Positions 12,560 through 23,453 of a DNA stretch of 64,000 nucleotides are shown one piece after another. This DNA is from Nymphaea colorata (Eukaryota > Streptophyta > Magnoliopsida > Nymphaeales > Nymphaeaceae), in contig NC_045142.1 of NCBI RefSeq assembly GCF_008831285.2, positions 8,966,713 through 9,030,712 of the forward strand, read 5' to 3'. The translations under genes and the position numbers were made by a program. Below the pieces are notes generated by a model. It worked only from the letters and a program-made list of their open reading frames with translations. It searched no databases and was not told the DNA's origin. Every line of letters starts with the position of its first letter. Positions within the stretch are counted from its first letter, which is position 1.

Positions 12560-13610
12560 TTGTCTGCTAGAGCTTCTTCTTTTTCTCCCCACATCTCTTT
12601 GCACTATTGTCACAGCAGCTTGCACAGCTCACAGCAGCACTACGAAATAAACATCGCCAGGTATGTTTGTTTCCTCTCTCCTGGTCCCTCCACCACCACC
12701 CCCTTCTCTCTACATCTCTTGCTTCTGCCATTTCTTGAACCCCCTCTCTCTGTTGGAGCTTGAATAGGTGATCTTCAGCATTTGTTGCTGATTTCTTCTG
12801 TCTCTCTCTACCTCTCGCTTATTCTCTATCATTCTTTCTTTCATTGGTATATGTGCATCTGAGTTCTTGCATAGGCTTGTGACTGCATATCATATTTCTT
12901 CCAAATTTTTCTGCTGTTGCTCCTTTGAGATGGTAAGGGGCTGAAGTTGCTGCTTGTGTTTTCTTGCTGGGATTCGTCATTTATTTGGTGAAGCCTCTAG
13001 TGTCGGGGTTTTTGGTTTTTTACTTGATGTCGATATGGATTTGACAAAATGCTTTGGTATCTTGTTGCTTCTGTTTAATGATTTTGCTTCTTCTTCATCT
13101 GACTTTATTGGGTGTATATCGGATGTAGGTGTTTTTTTTTTCTTTTTTCTTTTTGCGGTTTTGGGAACAGCAAATTATTGGCATTTCTTTTGTGGGAGTT
13201 TGGGGCCTTGATATTTATCCGATGATTGCATGAGTACATCTTGTGAGAAACACAAGCTCATCAGATTAGTGAAACTCATTGCCTCAACGAATCATGAAGG
13301 AAGAAAGCCAACAGCATTGTCATTCGGGCTGAGAACTAGTCTATGTTATCTTATTTAGTGTATTTTTGCCTGTTTACTTTCATGCTTTTACTATTTTGAG
13401 TTTGTTTTCCTGTTTCTTTTCCAAGTCTCAAGATTCTCAACCAATTTCTGATTTTCATTACTACTGTTTTGCTGCATCTCTCTCACTGAGGTATATCTCT
13501 TGGACGAATTTATTACAGTTTACTGGATTTCAGTTGAATAACTTCTTCATTTTGCCTCACTGCAGAGGCCTTCTATACACCATGTGATAAGTGTGGGCAA
13601 CATAAACTAC
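12560..13610 (+). other. Sequence resembling the 5' end and first intron of a plus-strand transcript, no coding frame recognised
   Basis: Antisense to VPS26, in its large first intron, there is a CT-rich leader-like stretch (12580-12660). A good donor follows at 12660 (CGCCAG then gtatgt), then about 900 bases of T-rich, intron-like sequence, and a good acceptor at about 13565 (tcactgcag then AGGCC). After the acceptor one frame reads FYTPCDKCGQHKLPL and stops about 20 codons later. No protein family was recognised. It could be an antisense non-coding transcript or a captured gene fragment. Confidence 0.25.
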
Positions 13611-14400
13611 CACTATTTATAAAAAGACTTCTATTCAGATCGATTACCAAAAAGTAATGTTTGCCCTGGTTATTACATGCTCCATTTATATGATTAAGTA
13701 TTTGTATTATTGTTGGGATGAACGCTGCAGCAAGGTCCCAAAGCTTGCTAGTTGAAATTACAGAACACAGACATAATGTCATTACAAGAACCTGTTAGTA
13801 GTCAACGAAAGATTCGTTCATGAAGACAAATGAACAACCTTGAGAACACTCGATTTGGAGGTTTGTTTTCAGTAATTTAAGACTGTTGGAGATCATTTGG
13901 TTGCAAAAGCAAAAAATACATAAAGGCCATGATCAACAACCAGGACGCATAGAACATTACAGAAAGGAAAAATGAATCAGTCCGTAAACTCCAAAGAGGC
14001 TAAAAAATGAAAGAAAAAATCCCAAATTATGCATCCAACGGAAGGGTGAAAAAAAAGAAAAGAAGAGAAGAGGTACATCAGAGAAAAGCAGAGCAGCAAT
14101 GGTAATTCAGATTCAGTACTCCCTCTACCTTTCTCTTAAAAAGAAGGAAATAGCATAGACGCGGTGTATGGATTTTATCCCCAGAAACCCTTTCCTGTGG
14201 CAGAGAAGGGTGGGCGGCCGTTGTAGGGAAGAAGGTGGAGAAGAGAGTCGTTAGTAGCCTCGGCTCGACTCAGGGTTCTCTGGAGCTAATTGAGGAGGAT
14301 GGAGGGGGCCGCAGATCAACCTCACTGGATCTGATCGGAGGAGAGACAAAGAAGAAGGAGAAGACGGAAAGAAGGAGAGGAGATCATAGAGTGCGCGTAC

Positions 14401-14660
14401 CTTTGCAGCAACGGAAGTTTCTGAAGCAGCGTCTTCAGCAGCAATGCAGGTCACAGCGACGTCCTCGGCAGCACCTTCTGACGCAGCCACGCAGGGTCTT
14501 CGTCGACGGAAGGACCGGTGGGGTGAGCGTCCACGATCAAGAAGTGAGCAGCTTGACGGGCAAGAAAACCATTTCCGGAATCGCCGAGAATTATTATCCC
14601 GTGTTTGATTCGTTTGTTCCGTTTTCCCAGATTGTCCAGCTCAGGGGCAACTAGTTCCAA
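14401..14660 (-). other. Candidate first exon / 5'UTR of the VPS26 gene
   Basis: This GC-rich block, unlike its AT-rich surroundings, ends on the minus strand in a plausible donor (GCAAAG followed by gtacgc, intron from 14400). It could splice to the exon at 10970 across about 3.4 kb. In the frame that would join the NYIVGAF exon there is no ATG before a stop near 14640, so this donor would give a purely untranslated exon or need another small exon. The only minus-strand ATG in the block (14574-14572) is followed directly by GT, which would supply a Met-only exon end, but the GTTTTC donor is weak. That spot also lies in a sequence repeated near 16.1 kb. Only transcript reads can settle this. 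Confidence 0.35.
14545..14640. repeat. Dispersed repeat, copy 1 (second copy near 16100-16190)
   Basis: Shared pattern of ACGGGCAA, AACCATTT, GTTCGAT or TTTGAT, and TTGTTCC in the same order and spacing, at roughly 70 percent identity by eye. This copy overlaps the candidate VPS26 first exon, so part of that exon may be transposon-derived. Confidence 0.45.
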
Positions 14661-14920
14661 ACGCACAAAATGGCCTCACCGATAAACGCAGAGTAATCAC
14701 TCAAAGGGACACAAAATGCGATCTTATATGACTATCACTAGATTTATGTGAAGTAATGAAGCAAATTTGTCAAAGCCCTAGTGCACGCGTCGACTTATCC
14801 CAGCTCAAAACAGAATAGATTGTTATTCTATTTATGTTAAAAGTGTTAAATAATACGTTTTTTTCTAGATTTTTTATTTTTTCAAATTTTCACATTCATC
14901 CCCATGCACGCATACACATG

Positions 14921-14922
<2 letters not shown>

Positions 14923-14958
<36 letters not shown>
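14923..14958. repeat. (TC)n microsatellite
   Basis: About 18 TC units downstream of the GC-rich block. The 14.66-16.0 kb interval otherwise shows only AT-rich sequence with short open frames that I cannot assign. Confidence 0.9.
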
Positions 14959-14962
<4 letters not shown>

Positions 14963-16099
14963 AAATTGGTGGATCCTGAGAAAGGGAGACCTGAAAAAAC
15001 AGTTTCAAAATTGGGACTGGTTTAACTCATTTTCTCAATACAAACAGTGTATAAATATAACTAAGAATTGTCCCTCAGAGTGCATAGTTACATGTTTCTT
15101 TTGAAATTTATGATGTTTTTGATAAAATTTGCTATTGTTCTTCTTCTACCATTATATCATGCCATATGGGAATACATATTTTTATGCTTTCAGAATTTTC
15201 TTTTCGATAGAGTCGTTGTAGTTAGACTTGAAGTGTACATGCAAGCTCCAAAATGCATTCCTGATTATATTTAAGTTTCTCTACATCTGTCCAAATTCAA
15301 CCTTATTTGGAGCATTATTAATTCAGTCTTATTTGGATCTAGATCCATACAGGATGTAGTTTTTACATGTAAAAGCATCTGTCAAGTAATTTTTCTCATA
15401 TCTGGCTGCTAGGACATATGCGTTGGTGTGAATAGAATGTTGGTCTTCCATATTGCAAATTTTCGCTTTGAACCTAAGCATTATTGGATCTGGTGCAATA
15501 GACCTTCGATTTCCTTCATCAATTTAAAAAGCAATAGAAACAAGTTAGCAGACTTCCCATGTGTATATATATATATATATCATGAAGAATCAATGTTTTG
15601 GTAGAAGGAAAAAATTGTATTGCCATGTAGCTCAGTAGCTGATAGTTGATCCATCATCGAATTAAAAAGGAGTCGGTGTCTACTAACTCACATGTTTCAC
15701 ACTTATCGTATAATGCCACTTTGTTAAAACGATGTTAGCCTGAGCACCATCAATATTTGATCATCGTAAGACAACTATAACCTAGAAAACAATCTTATCT
15801 TTAACATAATATCCTTAACATAATAAAACCGCGTTGATATGAAATTCTTAAAATTTTCTGACCAAAAAAAAAAAAGAAATCTCCTTTTCTAGCTCTCAAA
15901 CTGATCATGTTTGTTAGGGCCTTACTTGGCAGTGTTAAGGGACAAACTGCCCGCCATCTAACCAGGCTATTTAATTCATGATGGACGGTTAAGAGAAAAA
16001 AGAAAGAGGAAAATGTGATAGGTACTTTTGTCATGTTATATTAATTCTTACATTTTTCTCTCAACCATCCATTTGCATCACATGGACATTTCCCGTAAA

Positions 16100-16190
16100 A
16101 TCTTAACGGGCAACACAACCATTTTGGGTATCGTAGACAACTATTTTCCCACGTTCGATGCGCTTGTTCCAATTTCTCTAATTTTCCCCC
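16100..16190. repeat. Dispersed repeat, copy 2
   Basis: Counterpart of 14545-14640: ACGGGCAACACAACCATTTT, then CCCACGTTCGATGCGCTTGT. No coding content was recognised. Confidence 0.45.
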
Positions 16191-16659
16191 GAGCGCCTTT
16201 CTCGGTACACGGGTCCTAAGTGGTGTCAGCCGCCGACTCACTCTAATTTGTGGCTTGGTTATGAGGTTCACTAAGGCAGTATATTTGGCTAGAGGTGAAT
16301 ATTTACAACAAAAAAAGAAATAATACATGCAATTAGAGTTGGGCACTAGCAAATCCAAGTGAACTAAACCTATAAAATAAGATGCGGCTCGTGGGGGCAA
16401 TATGTCACGCAGGGGGGGCGTTATGGGCATAGTTGGGTATTTGGCTCGTAACAAATCAAGTTGATTAAACTTATAAAATTTCACTTGTTCTATATAAAAA
16501 TTTTGAAAAAAATGATATTTCGGCTTCAGTCAAAATTTAGAAACTTTAATTCGGTCTGCCTCACAAAACATTTATGGTGGCTTCTTCCCTGCACTGCATC
16601 TAAGGCTGATCTAAAATTTGTGGTATGTACGGTCCCTTGCTTAAACAAACAAAATGTCT

Positions 16660-17380
16660 TAACAAAAATGGAGTAGTCGAGCATATGAATTGAACTCGCT
16701 CGAACATGCTGCTAAATGTCAATCTCAACAAAGAGTTTTAGGCAGAGATGGTATCTAAAGGAGCATAATCTGATAACTCGCTCTCTTTCTGCACCCTTAC
16801 GTTATAAACCTCCAAAAGAGGTATGGTCTGGTAAGAGCATCTTGACTATTCTCACCCGAAGAATTCTTGGATGCATTGAGTATGTAAATTCCAATAAAAG
16901 AAAGCTTGAGCATCAAGCCAAGAAATGTAAACTTTTCATCTATGTATCAGGGACACAAAGACACAGGTTCCAGTACTGTGATGCCAAAAGTCATATTATT
17001 AGTGAAAGAAATGTAATTTTTTTATGAATTTGAAATATATTGCTTGACAAACAATTTATCACCTATCACCCAACCGGATGCCTAGTCATTCTCCTCAGCT
17101 AGATTGCAAACCAAGTCTTGTATGAAAAACCAATTTGAGAGTGAAACATATGCGAAAAAGAAGAACCATATTCCATTGTTTGAAGCAGAACGAGGTGCAC
17201 TATTCTGCCACCACCAATGTGTATTGAATGTGGCTTTGCTTATGTATGAAAGAAACAAGTGATGGAAATGAACCCACAAAGTGTGCTCACACCATTTCAA
17301 GTCTAGATTATGGACAGTAAGACTTCAAGAAGAATGAGATGGACTAAAACAAGTTTGAATGTTACACTAGCCTAGCTGGC
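16660..17380 (+). mobile_element. Ty1/copia retrotransposon relic (integrase part of pol)
   Basis: Read on the plus strand with frameshifts and stops, the order is NGVVEHMN (integrase core, normally NGVVERMNRTL), LNKEF-AE (LPKSFWAEA-type), SAPLRYKPPKEVWSGK, ILGCIEYV, KRKLEHQAKKCKLFIYVSG and SHIISERNVIF. This matches the end of the copia integrase and the following linker domain (FGCxAYV, KxxxKSxKCIFIGY). Several stop codons and lost bases make it non-functional. The reverse transcriptase part was not recognised, and the region beyond 17400 is interrupted by other repeats. Confidence 0.85.
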
Positions 17381-17407
17381 CATCCTTACACATCGAAAGA
17401 GCTAATT

Positions 17408-17610
17408 AAGGGGCGGAGATAGAATTTTTTCATGAGGCATGCCAAATTAAAGTTTTAAAGTTTTGACTAGAGCCGAAATATCATTTTTTAAATTTTCTAT
17501 ATAAAACAACTAACATTTTTAAAAATTTATATGCAATTTTTTTTTAAAAAAAATTGAGGTGGGGCCAAGGCCTATTCAGCCCCTACCTTCACTTTGGCCC
17601 TGAGCCAATT
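17408..17610. repeat. Dispersed AT-rich repeat family, copy with both ends visible
   Basis: Starts GGGGCGGAGATAGAATTTTT, has an AT-rich body containing GCCGAAATATCATTTTTTAA and TTTTCTATATAAAAC, and ends in AGGTGGGGCCAAGGCC. The same modules recur at about 16480-16560, 20625-20800, 21130-21425, 30030-30120, 33810-34010, 35925-36100, 45893-45930 and 60170-60310. It has no coding capacity and looks like a non-autonomous element spread widely here. Confidence 0.6.
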
Positions 17611-17733
17611 TATCTAGCCATGGTGGAGATTTGTTGAAAAAGTGTATGGGTAAGCTTGGAGACTTCTATTACCACCAACATAGGGAGAACTCAAGAGAAA
17701 ACCATAAACCAACATTATAGAGAAAGCTATCTC

Positions 17734-18161
17734 TAGGGGTGAACATGAGACGAGTTGAGCCCGAGTTCCGTTACCTCAAACTTTGCTCGACTAATAAAAC
17801 CTCAAGCTCGATTGGGCTCGAGCTCGTGAATAGCTCGATGGAAGCAGCTTCAACTCGACTCGGTAGTTATGTGTTCAGCTCGAGCTCAACTTGATTAAGG
17901 CTCGACAAACTCGTTTGAATAGAATCGATATTCATCGTTGCATGTTGAGTTCAAGCTCGACTCGATTAAGGCTCGACAAACTCGTAAACTCGTTTGAATA
18001 TATCGACTTGATTAATTCTCGACAAACTCAATTAAGGCTCGAACTCGACTTGGCAGTTACGTGTTGAGCTCAAACTCAACTCGATTATTTGAACGAGTCG
18101 ACCTCCCGACCCATAAATTCGAGTTCGACTCGTTAAGCCAGCTTGAACTCGTTCACCCCTA
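17734..18161. mobile_element. hAT-like MITE rich in GAGCTCGA, with 8-bp target-site duplication
   Basis: Ends TAGGGGTGAAC and GTTCACCCCTA form an 11-bp perfect terminal inverted repeat of hAT type (consensus TAGGGNTG). They are flanked by GCTATCTC (17726-17733) and GCTAACTC (18162-18169), an 8-bp duplication with one mismatch. The 428-bp interior is built from variants of GAGCTCGA and ACTCGACTCGA and has no transposase. It is inserted between the copia relic and the LTR-like tail at 18165-18335. Confidence 0.85.
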
Positions 18162-18164
18162 GCT

Positions 18165-18335
18165 AACTCCAACATTATAGAAGATCTATCCATCGATATT
18201 GGCAACCAACAAACAGAGGTTAGAGGGATACAAGTTGAATAAACTAATCTGTAATCGGGCATCTTCTTCTCCATCTTGTAATCACCTTATATGTAACATT
18301 CTTCGTCAATAAAATGAATGTATTCCTCTTCACTG
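18165..18335 (+). mobile_element. Possible LTR end of the copia relic
   Basis: Sequence leading to TGTAACATTCTTCGTCAATA and AATGAATGTATTCCTCTTC resembles the 3' portion of plant copia LTRs (AATAAA-like signal followed by a pyrimidine-rich end). The matching LTR was not found, so this rests on position downstream of the integrase relic and on general appearance. Confidence 0.3.
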
Positions 18336-19182
18336 TTACTCATTATTTTTGCCCTGCTCATGCCTAATGTATCACTCAAAAAGGATAATTTTATGATAAA
18401 ATCTATGACTAAGACTTAATTATATGGCATCTTGCACTTTGGACAACATAATTGAATGTCTTGATATTTAAATATGACAAGGAACTTTGAAAGCTCAAAG
18501 CACTAAATTGGTCTGCTTTGGAATGAAGCCGTGCATAGAAAGACCATTTTTTGCTCCGATCACATCGTAGCCACACGGGTTGTTATTTCACCCGTCGTAA
18601 TTATATTTTTCGAATTTGTTAGTTAATCAACGTCATTGTGAAATTGCAATCAATAGAAATGACCCCTTGAGTGCACCTTTTGGGACAAACATGAAACAGG
18701 AAATTTTCACTCTGGCTATAATTTATATCAAAATGACCGAAACAAATTTCCAAAAGGACTGCTGGCGGTGGACGATCTCCTTCCTTCGCATGATCACCAA
18801 AAAAATAATAATAAAAGAAGAAAAATAAGAAAACAATGTTAAAAGGAGATCAAATAATCATTTGATGTCTTTGAATGCCACTTATAGAGTAGCATATATA
18901 TGTGTGTGTATTAGTGATAAATTTTTAAATTAGTCATAATTTTTTTATTTTTACCCATCTAATACATTTAACATACGATAGCATAAAACTATTATATATA
19001 TATATATATATATATATTGAAAGCAACTACTACCTTTTGGTTGGATAATATTTTTTATACTCATTGATAAAAAGTTGCAAAATGTGTATTTATGCTGACA
19101 TTTGGGTACAGTTTATAGTGATAAGATGCAAATTTTGTTAAGGGTTTTTGAGACATTAGTGGTAACCAACTATTTTTAATAC

Positions 19183-19322
<140 letters not shown>

Positions 19323-20296
19323 CACACATTTAAAGGAAAAAATGTATCCTTGTAATTCTGCTTTTATTTTGAATGTAATTTTTTTTGTTATTATATTTGA
19401 CCTAGCCTAAGCAAATAAATAAATACATGAGAACAATTGATGACGTATAGTTTTCTATATTCACAGTTAAACATGGCGCAAAATCTCAATCTAAATCTTT
19501 CCCATGAGGATTTCACATATTTTCAATTTTTATTTTTCTATATTCACAATTAAACATGGGGTAAAATCTCAATCTGAATCTTTCACATGACAATTTCATA
19601 GATTAGAATGAATTAGGCGAAGGTTCAAGTCGCATAAAGTTAATGTTACCTAGCGACCTAAGTTTTTGACATAAAAAATTACTAAAACTTATTCTTAACT
19701 AAAATGGTATTAGGTTCACGCAAATGCACTGAAGTTGAACTAGTGTGAGCAAACCAGAAAGTCATTGAGAAAAAAAAAATGCTGAAACATACACAACGTT
19801 CTTTTAAAGAATGTGTCAGCCCTTACCCGTTCTTTTCGACGATGTGACAATTTTCAGAAGTTTAAACTGTTATATTAAAAACAAATCATTAAAAAAAAGT
19901 AGCAGGCACATCAACTATTTGCAAGGTAGGGCCCTTCAACTTTTTGAAATATTTTAAGATGATAGAAACTTTTTAGTTTTTCAGGAGGATCTTTATATCT
20001 CGGAAACAGTTCTTTACTGCCCCAAGTTTTATTATTATTATTATTATTTTTTTAAGGATGAGTAGTTCATTCCATCGCCTCTAAGAGAGACCAGTGAGTA
20101 TCTTTCTGTGTTCGTTTTTGTGGGTTTCACAAAACATATTTCAAGACCTTTTACGGTTTAGAGATGAAGTGCACTGGAACGTGACAGTTTCGAATATTAG
20201 TTTTTAAAGAAGTCGGACCACCTTACCACCTAGTATGCTATCACCCGTCAGAAGTTTAAAAATATGTTAGATAGATGAGGAATGAATGTAAAAACT

Positions 20297-20445
20297 CACT
20301 TGAGTCATGTCATTGGGAAGAAGATCGATTTGAATGGCATAATTGTCTGCGCTTTCAATCATGTGCTTTGTTTTTCACTTGAGCCATTGAAGAAGATCGA
20401 TTTGAATGGCATAATTGTCCGCTCTTTCAGATCACGTGCTTTGTC
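20297..20445. repeat. Direct tandem duplication of about 75 bp
   Basis: CACTTGAG starts at 20297 and again at 20376. Each copy contains AAGAAGATCGATTTGAATGG followed by CATAATTGTC and a TTTCA...CGTGCTTTG or CATGTGCTTTG end. The copies differ by a small indel. Position and sequence do not match a known gene. Confidence 0.75.
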
Positions 20446-20624
20446 TTTTGCCCCTAACGACCAAAGCCCTAATGCTTCGCTTTGTGAGATAACTGTGTCC
20501 GCATGTTTGGGGACTCGTTTATTTTCACTCTCAACAAGCAAAGCCCTTGGCTTTGCAAGTGGCCCCTTTCTTCCCAATGATACGTGGCCCGAAGGAGGGT
20601 TCTCCAAGCCTCGTCTCAATAGAG

Positions 20625-20800
20625 GGGCGGAACCAAGGTAGGGTTTGTTGAGGTCCTGGCTCCACCTCAATTTTTTAAAAAAAATTCAATTGTTTTATAT
20701 AAAAATTTTGAAAAATAATATTTCGACCCTAATAAAAAAATTATAAACTTTAACCCCTCTCATAAAAAAAAGTTTTTGTTTCACCCTAGAAAGAGACTTT
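20625..20800. repeat. Dispersed AT-rich repeat family copy
   Basis: Begins near GGGGCGGAACCAAGGTAGGG and contains GGCTCCACCTCAATTTTTTA, TTTTATATAAAAATTTTGAA and AATATTTCGACCC, the same modules as at 17408-17610. Confidence 0.55.
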
Positions 20801-21129
20801 CACACTCGTTTATCCCATACATCTTATAGAAGGAACACACACGTTGCTCTCCCAATATATATATATTTTTGTCTGAATGAAAAATCTATGAGTTTCTTAA
20901 AATTTATCAACATTTTGGTTCCAGAAGAAGGCCGTTGGTTTCTCAAAAAAACAAAAAGTTCAATTTAGAAGTCTATGGCTTTCACTGAGCCAAACCAGGT
21001 GCACCCGCAATTTTGGTGGGGGAAAAGGCCAATAGTCCAGTCAAGGACGGTTGCATGTGGATGGTTTCTTTCGGCTCTTCACCTAATTCCTAATTCTTCA
21101 AGAGTTCAATGCTCATTCGCATAATTGGC

Positions 21130-21425
21130 AAGGGCTAAGACAAGGAGGCCGGTAGGAGCTGCTCCAATTTTGAAAAATTTTAAATTTATTTGTAAAAAAT
21201 TAAAAAAAATTGTTTCGGCTTTTGCAAGAGTTAAAAGTTGTATATATGTTGGCCGAAGCTCTTAAAATTTCATTTTTACCTATTGAATTTATTAAAAATT
21301 TAATTTCATACCCGTCAAACTTTTGAAAAATAGGGTTGACCTTTGTTAAAAAAAATTCCCAGAATTTTAATGGTCATTTTCAACTGTCTCAGCCCTCCAT
21401 AAAAGTGAAATTTTTGCTTCGCCAG
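21130..21425. repeat. Dispersed AT-rich repeat family copy, possibly two in tandem
   Basis: Contains GAGGCCGGTAGGAGC, the AT-rich run with TTGTTTCGGCTTTTG, and ends near TTTTTGCTTCGCCAGGAGC. The two module sets (21140-21260 and 21270-21425) suggest a nested or tandem arrangement. Confidence 0.5.
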
Positions 21426-21689
21426 GAGCATTGGTGAGTCACCTGCTTAAGCTTTTTTATTCAAATATAAAAATAAAAATGTTGCCAATAATTGCGAGAG
21501 AGAGAGAGAGAGAAAAAAAAAAGAAGATAGAAATATCCGTATTTTCAAATCAATAACATATGCCCACTTTATTTTTTTGTGGTGAGTTGCATTAAAACTG
21601 AGATATTAACTTCATTACCAAATTTGAGATCAAACTGAAAATTACTATAATTAACATAATTAACATGGAAGACTAATTTCAAGTATCGT

Positions 21690-21860
21690 ACATGGTTGGT
21701 CAGACTAAGAACTTATATAAAGGCAGGTCTGTAGTTCGATTCTCATGGGCGTTATATTCTTATGTCTTAAGTGGTATGAAACAACATCCAATTTAAAGGA
21801 TGCACCGTTGCTATCCCTGACACAAGAGCCCTCTTGTTGCATCGGACTCAAGTTTCAATG
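21690..21860 (+). mobile_element. tRNA-derived SINE relic
   Basis: GGTCTGTAGTTCGATTCTCA holds a Pol III B-box-like core (GTTCGATTC). A degenerate A-box-like TGGTTGGTCAGACTAAG lies about 35 bases upstream, and a TATTCTTATGTCTTAAG segment follows. The same arrangement is found in inverted orientation at 34650-34870, which supports a shared family. It is not a tRNA gene: no acceptor stem or anticodon arm can be folded. Confidence 0.5.
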
Positions 21861-22244
21861 CAAGAAGCTCTGGAGGCAAAGTCAGATTTTCTTTTTGAGC
21901 AATGGGTTGTTAATCACATGCTAATCTAAAAGTCATATTTAAATTCAGACTTAATTATATTCAAATTCGGATGCCATGCTAAGAGGTCAATCGGATCGGG
22001 GAAAGGGTGCATTCAGTGTGAGTCGGATCTCAGATGGCTACATTCGAAGTTGGATAACCGGATCGGATCCATTTATTCTACTGATGACCCAGGGTTTGTC
22101 ATGTCCACCGATACCATGGCGCGTTGTTTGAGACAAGTATTGGGTCAAAGTCAAATCTGAGAAAGAGTGGGACCCACACGGTGGTGGGCACGCACTCCTT
22201 GACCCACCACCACCTATTTGTAGCTAAAAAAGCGGCAAGGCAAT

Positions 22245-23220
22245 CTCAAAAATATAATAATAATAATAATAATAAAAACAAATTTACAGTTGCACACTAA
22301 TACAGCAACAACTATAAACAAATTTATAATTATATGTTTGCTAATATATCGGGTTTCATTTGGCAATATGAACAATAACAAATGATATCTACAAATTTAT
22401 TTGTTCTGAATAAAACAATATGTTATAATTTTTTAAGAACATGCTTTGGCCTTCAAAGTGTATCAGGATCAGATTTAATCAATCTATGAAGAAGTCAAGT
22501 CCATGGATTTAGGATCCGGTTGGGGGAGAAAGAAGGTTGGACTTCTTGCTATCTACTTGTAACGAGGACCATGTCTGCATCTTCCCCGCCGGTGTTGTCT
22601 GTTTAATGGGTCACTTTTTCTTGTTTGGCACCTTGAATATTCAAGAATTACAAATCACTCCTAACCTTAAGAAACACAACCAGATGGAAATTTTTATGAT
22701 TTTACAAGGAAATATTTTTTATTCCACTTTTGCCCTTATATGGAAAGGGTTCTTCATTTTAATCACAAGGGCATTTTGATCATTCTCAACACCAAACACA
22801 CCGTCCTGTTTGAAAGCCATAATAAATATATAAATGCTTCCCCAATGTTATTGTAATGATCGCAAAACAAGTTGTTTGCTATGACATTTTATTTGTGACA
22901 ATAGAATGCACAAGCTATCTTATGTTGCCAAACTTTAAAGATTATTTTTTTCAAATAATTTTAAAGATTAAATTAATTATGCGATCCTTTTTTTCATTAA
23001 CACTAGAAATTTCATGAAACTTCAATCCATTAATAAAGTTAGACGAATAAAACGACAAACTTTAAATAATTAGGTTTTAAAAAATGAACTCATGAATTCT
23101 ATTTACCAACTGGAGAAAAAACTCTAAGTGTCTTTTAGGATATTTATGATGTTTAAAGTATATACTGAAACTTTGCTTTAAAAGTCGTACTTATCTAGAA
23201 AATAAGAGAAAGTAAGGATC
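22245..23220. other. Intergenic, no gene recognised
   Basis: AT-rich DNA between the SINE relic and the S1FA-like gene, including a short ATA-repeat run at about 22250-22275. Nothing coding was recognised; the promoter of the S1FA-like gene must lie in its right part. Confidence 0.5.
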
Positions 23221-23248
23221 TTAATTGAAAGTTTGGCCGAAGGCCTCC

Positions 23249-23258
23249 ATAAATAAAC
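23249..23258 (+). promoter_or_regulatory. Putative TATA box of the S1FA-like gene
   Basis: CCATAAATAAAC lies about 200 bases upstream of the proposed first donor, so transcription would start near 23285. A TATA-like motif at a sensible distance is the only support. Confidence 0.4.
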
Positions 23259-23284
23259 CATGTTCCCGTAAAGAGGAGAGGCAC

Positions 23285-23343
23285 GGGGCGTTCTCCCGCT
23301 GAGCCTGAAAAGCCGAACTCTCTTTTCCTCCTAACAAGAGATC

Positions 23344-23403
<60 letters not shown>

Positions 23404-23453
23404 ATTGAGAGGTCCACCTGCAGAAAAGGAGACCGAGGAGGAAGAGAGACCCG
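23285..23453 (+). other. Putative 5'UTR exon of the S1FA-like gene
   Basis: The stretch from the expected start site to a strong donor (GACCCG then gtaagaaa, intron from 23454) contains no ATG, so it would be fully untranslated. It carries the long (GA)n tract. The T-rich sequence after the donor (23460-23700) looks like the start of a plant leader intron. The start position is approximate. Confidence 0.5.
23346..23401. repeat. (GA)n microsatellite, about 28 units
   Basis: Uninterrupted GA repeat, placed in the putative 5'UTR exon of the S1FA-like gene. GA/CT repeats in plant leaders are known targets of GAGA-binding BBR/BPC proteins. Whether this one is functional is inference. Confidence 0.95.

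Noticed and set aside
13562-13660. Zinc-finger exon with CDKCG
   Set aside because: Only one CxxC pair, a stop after about 25 codons and no upstream coding exon.
14235-14654. 139-codon plus-strand frame in the GC-rich block
   Set aside because: Begins with GTG, not ATG, is Arg/Gln-rich from composition, and includes a dispersed repeat.
16041-16484. 147-codon minus-strand frame
   Set aside because: Crosses a dispersed repeat, has no family resemblance, and lacks supporting splice or promoter context.
21730-21760. tRNA gene
   Set aside because: Only the B-box-like part is present; no cloverleaf, so a SINE relic is the better reading.
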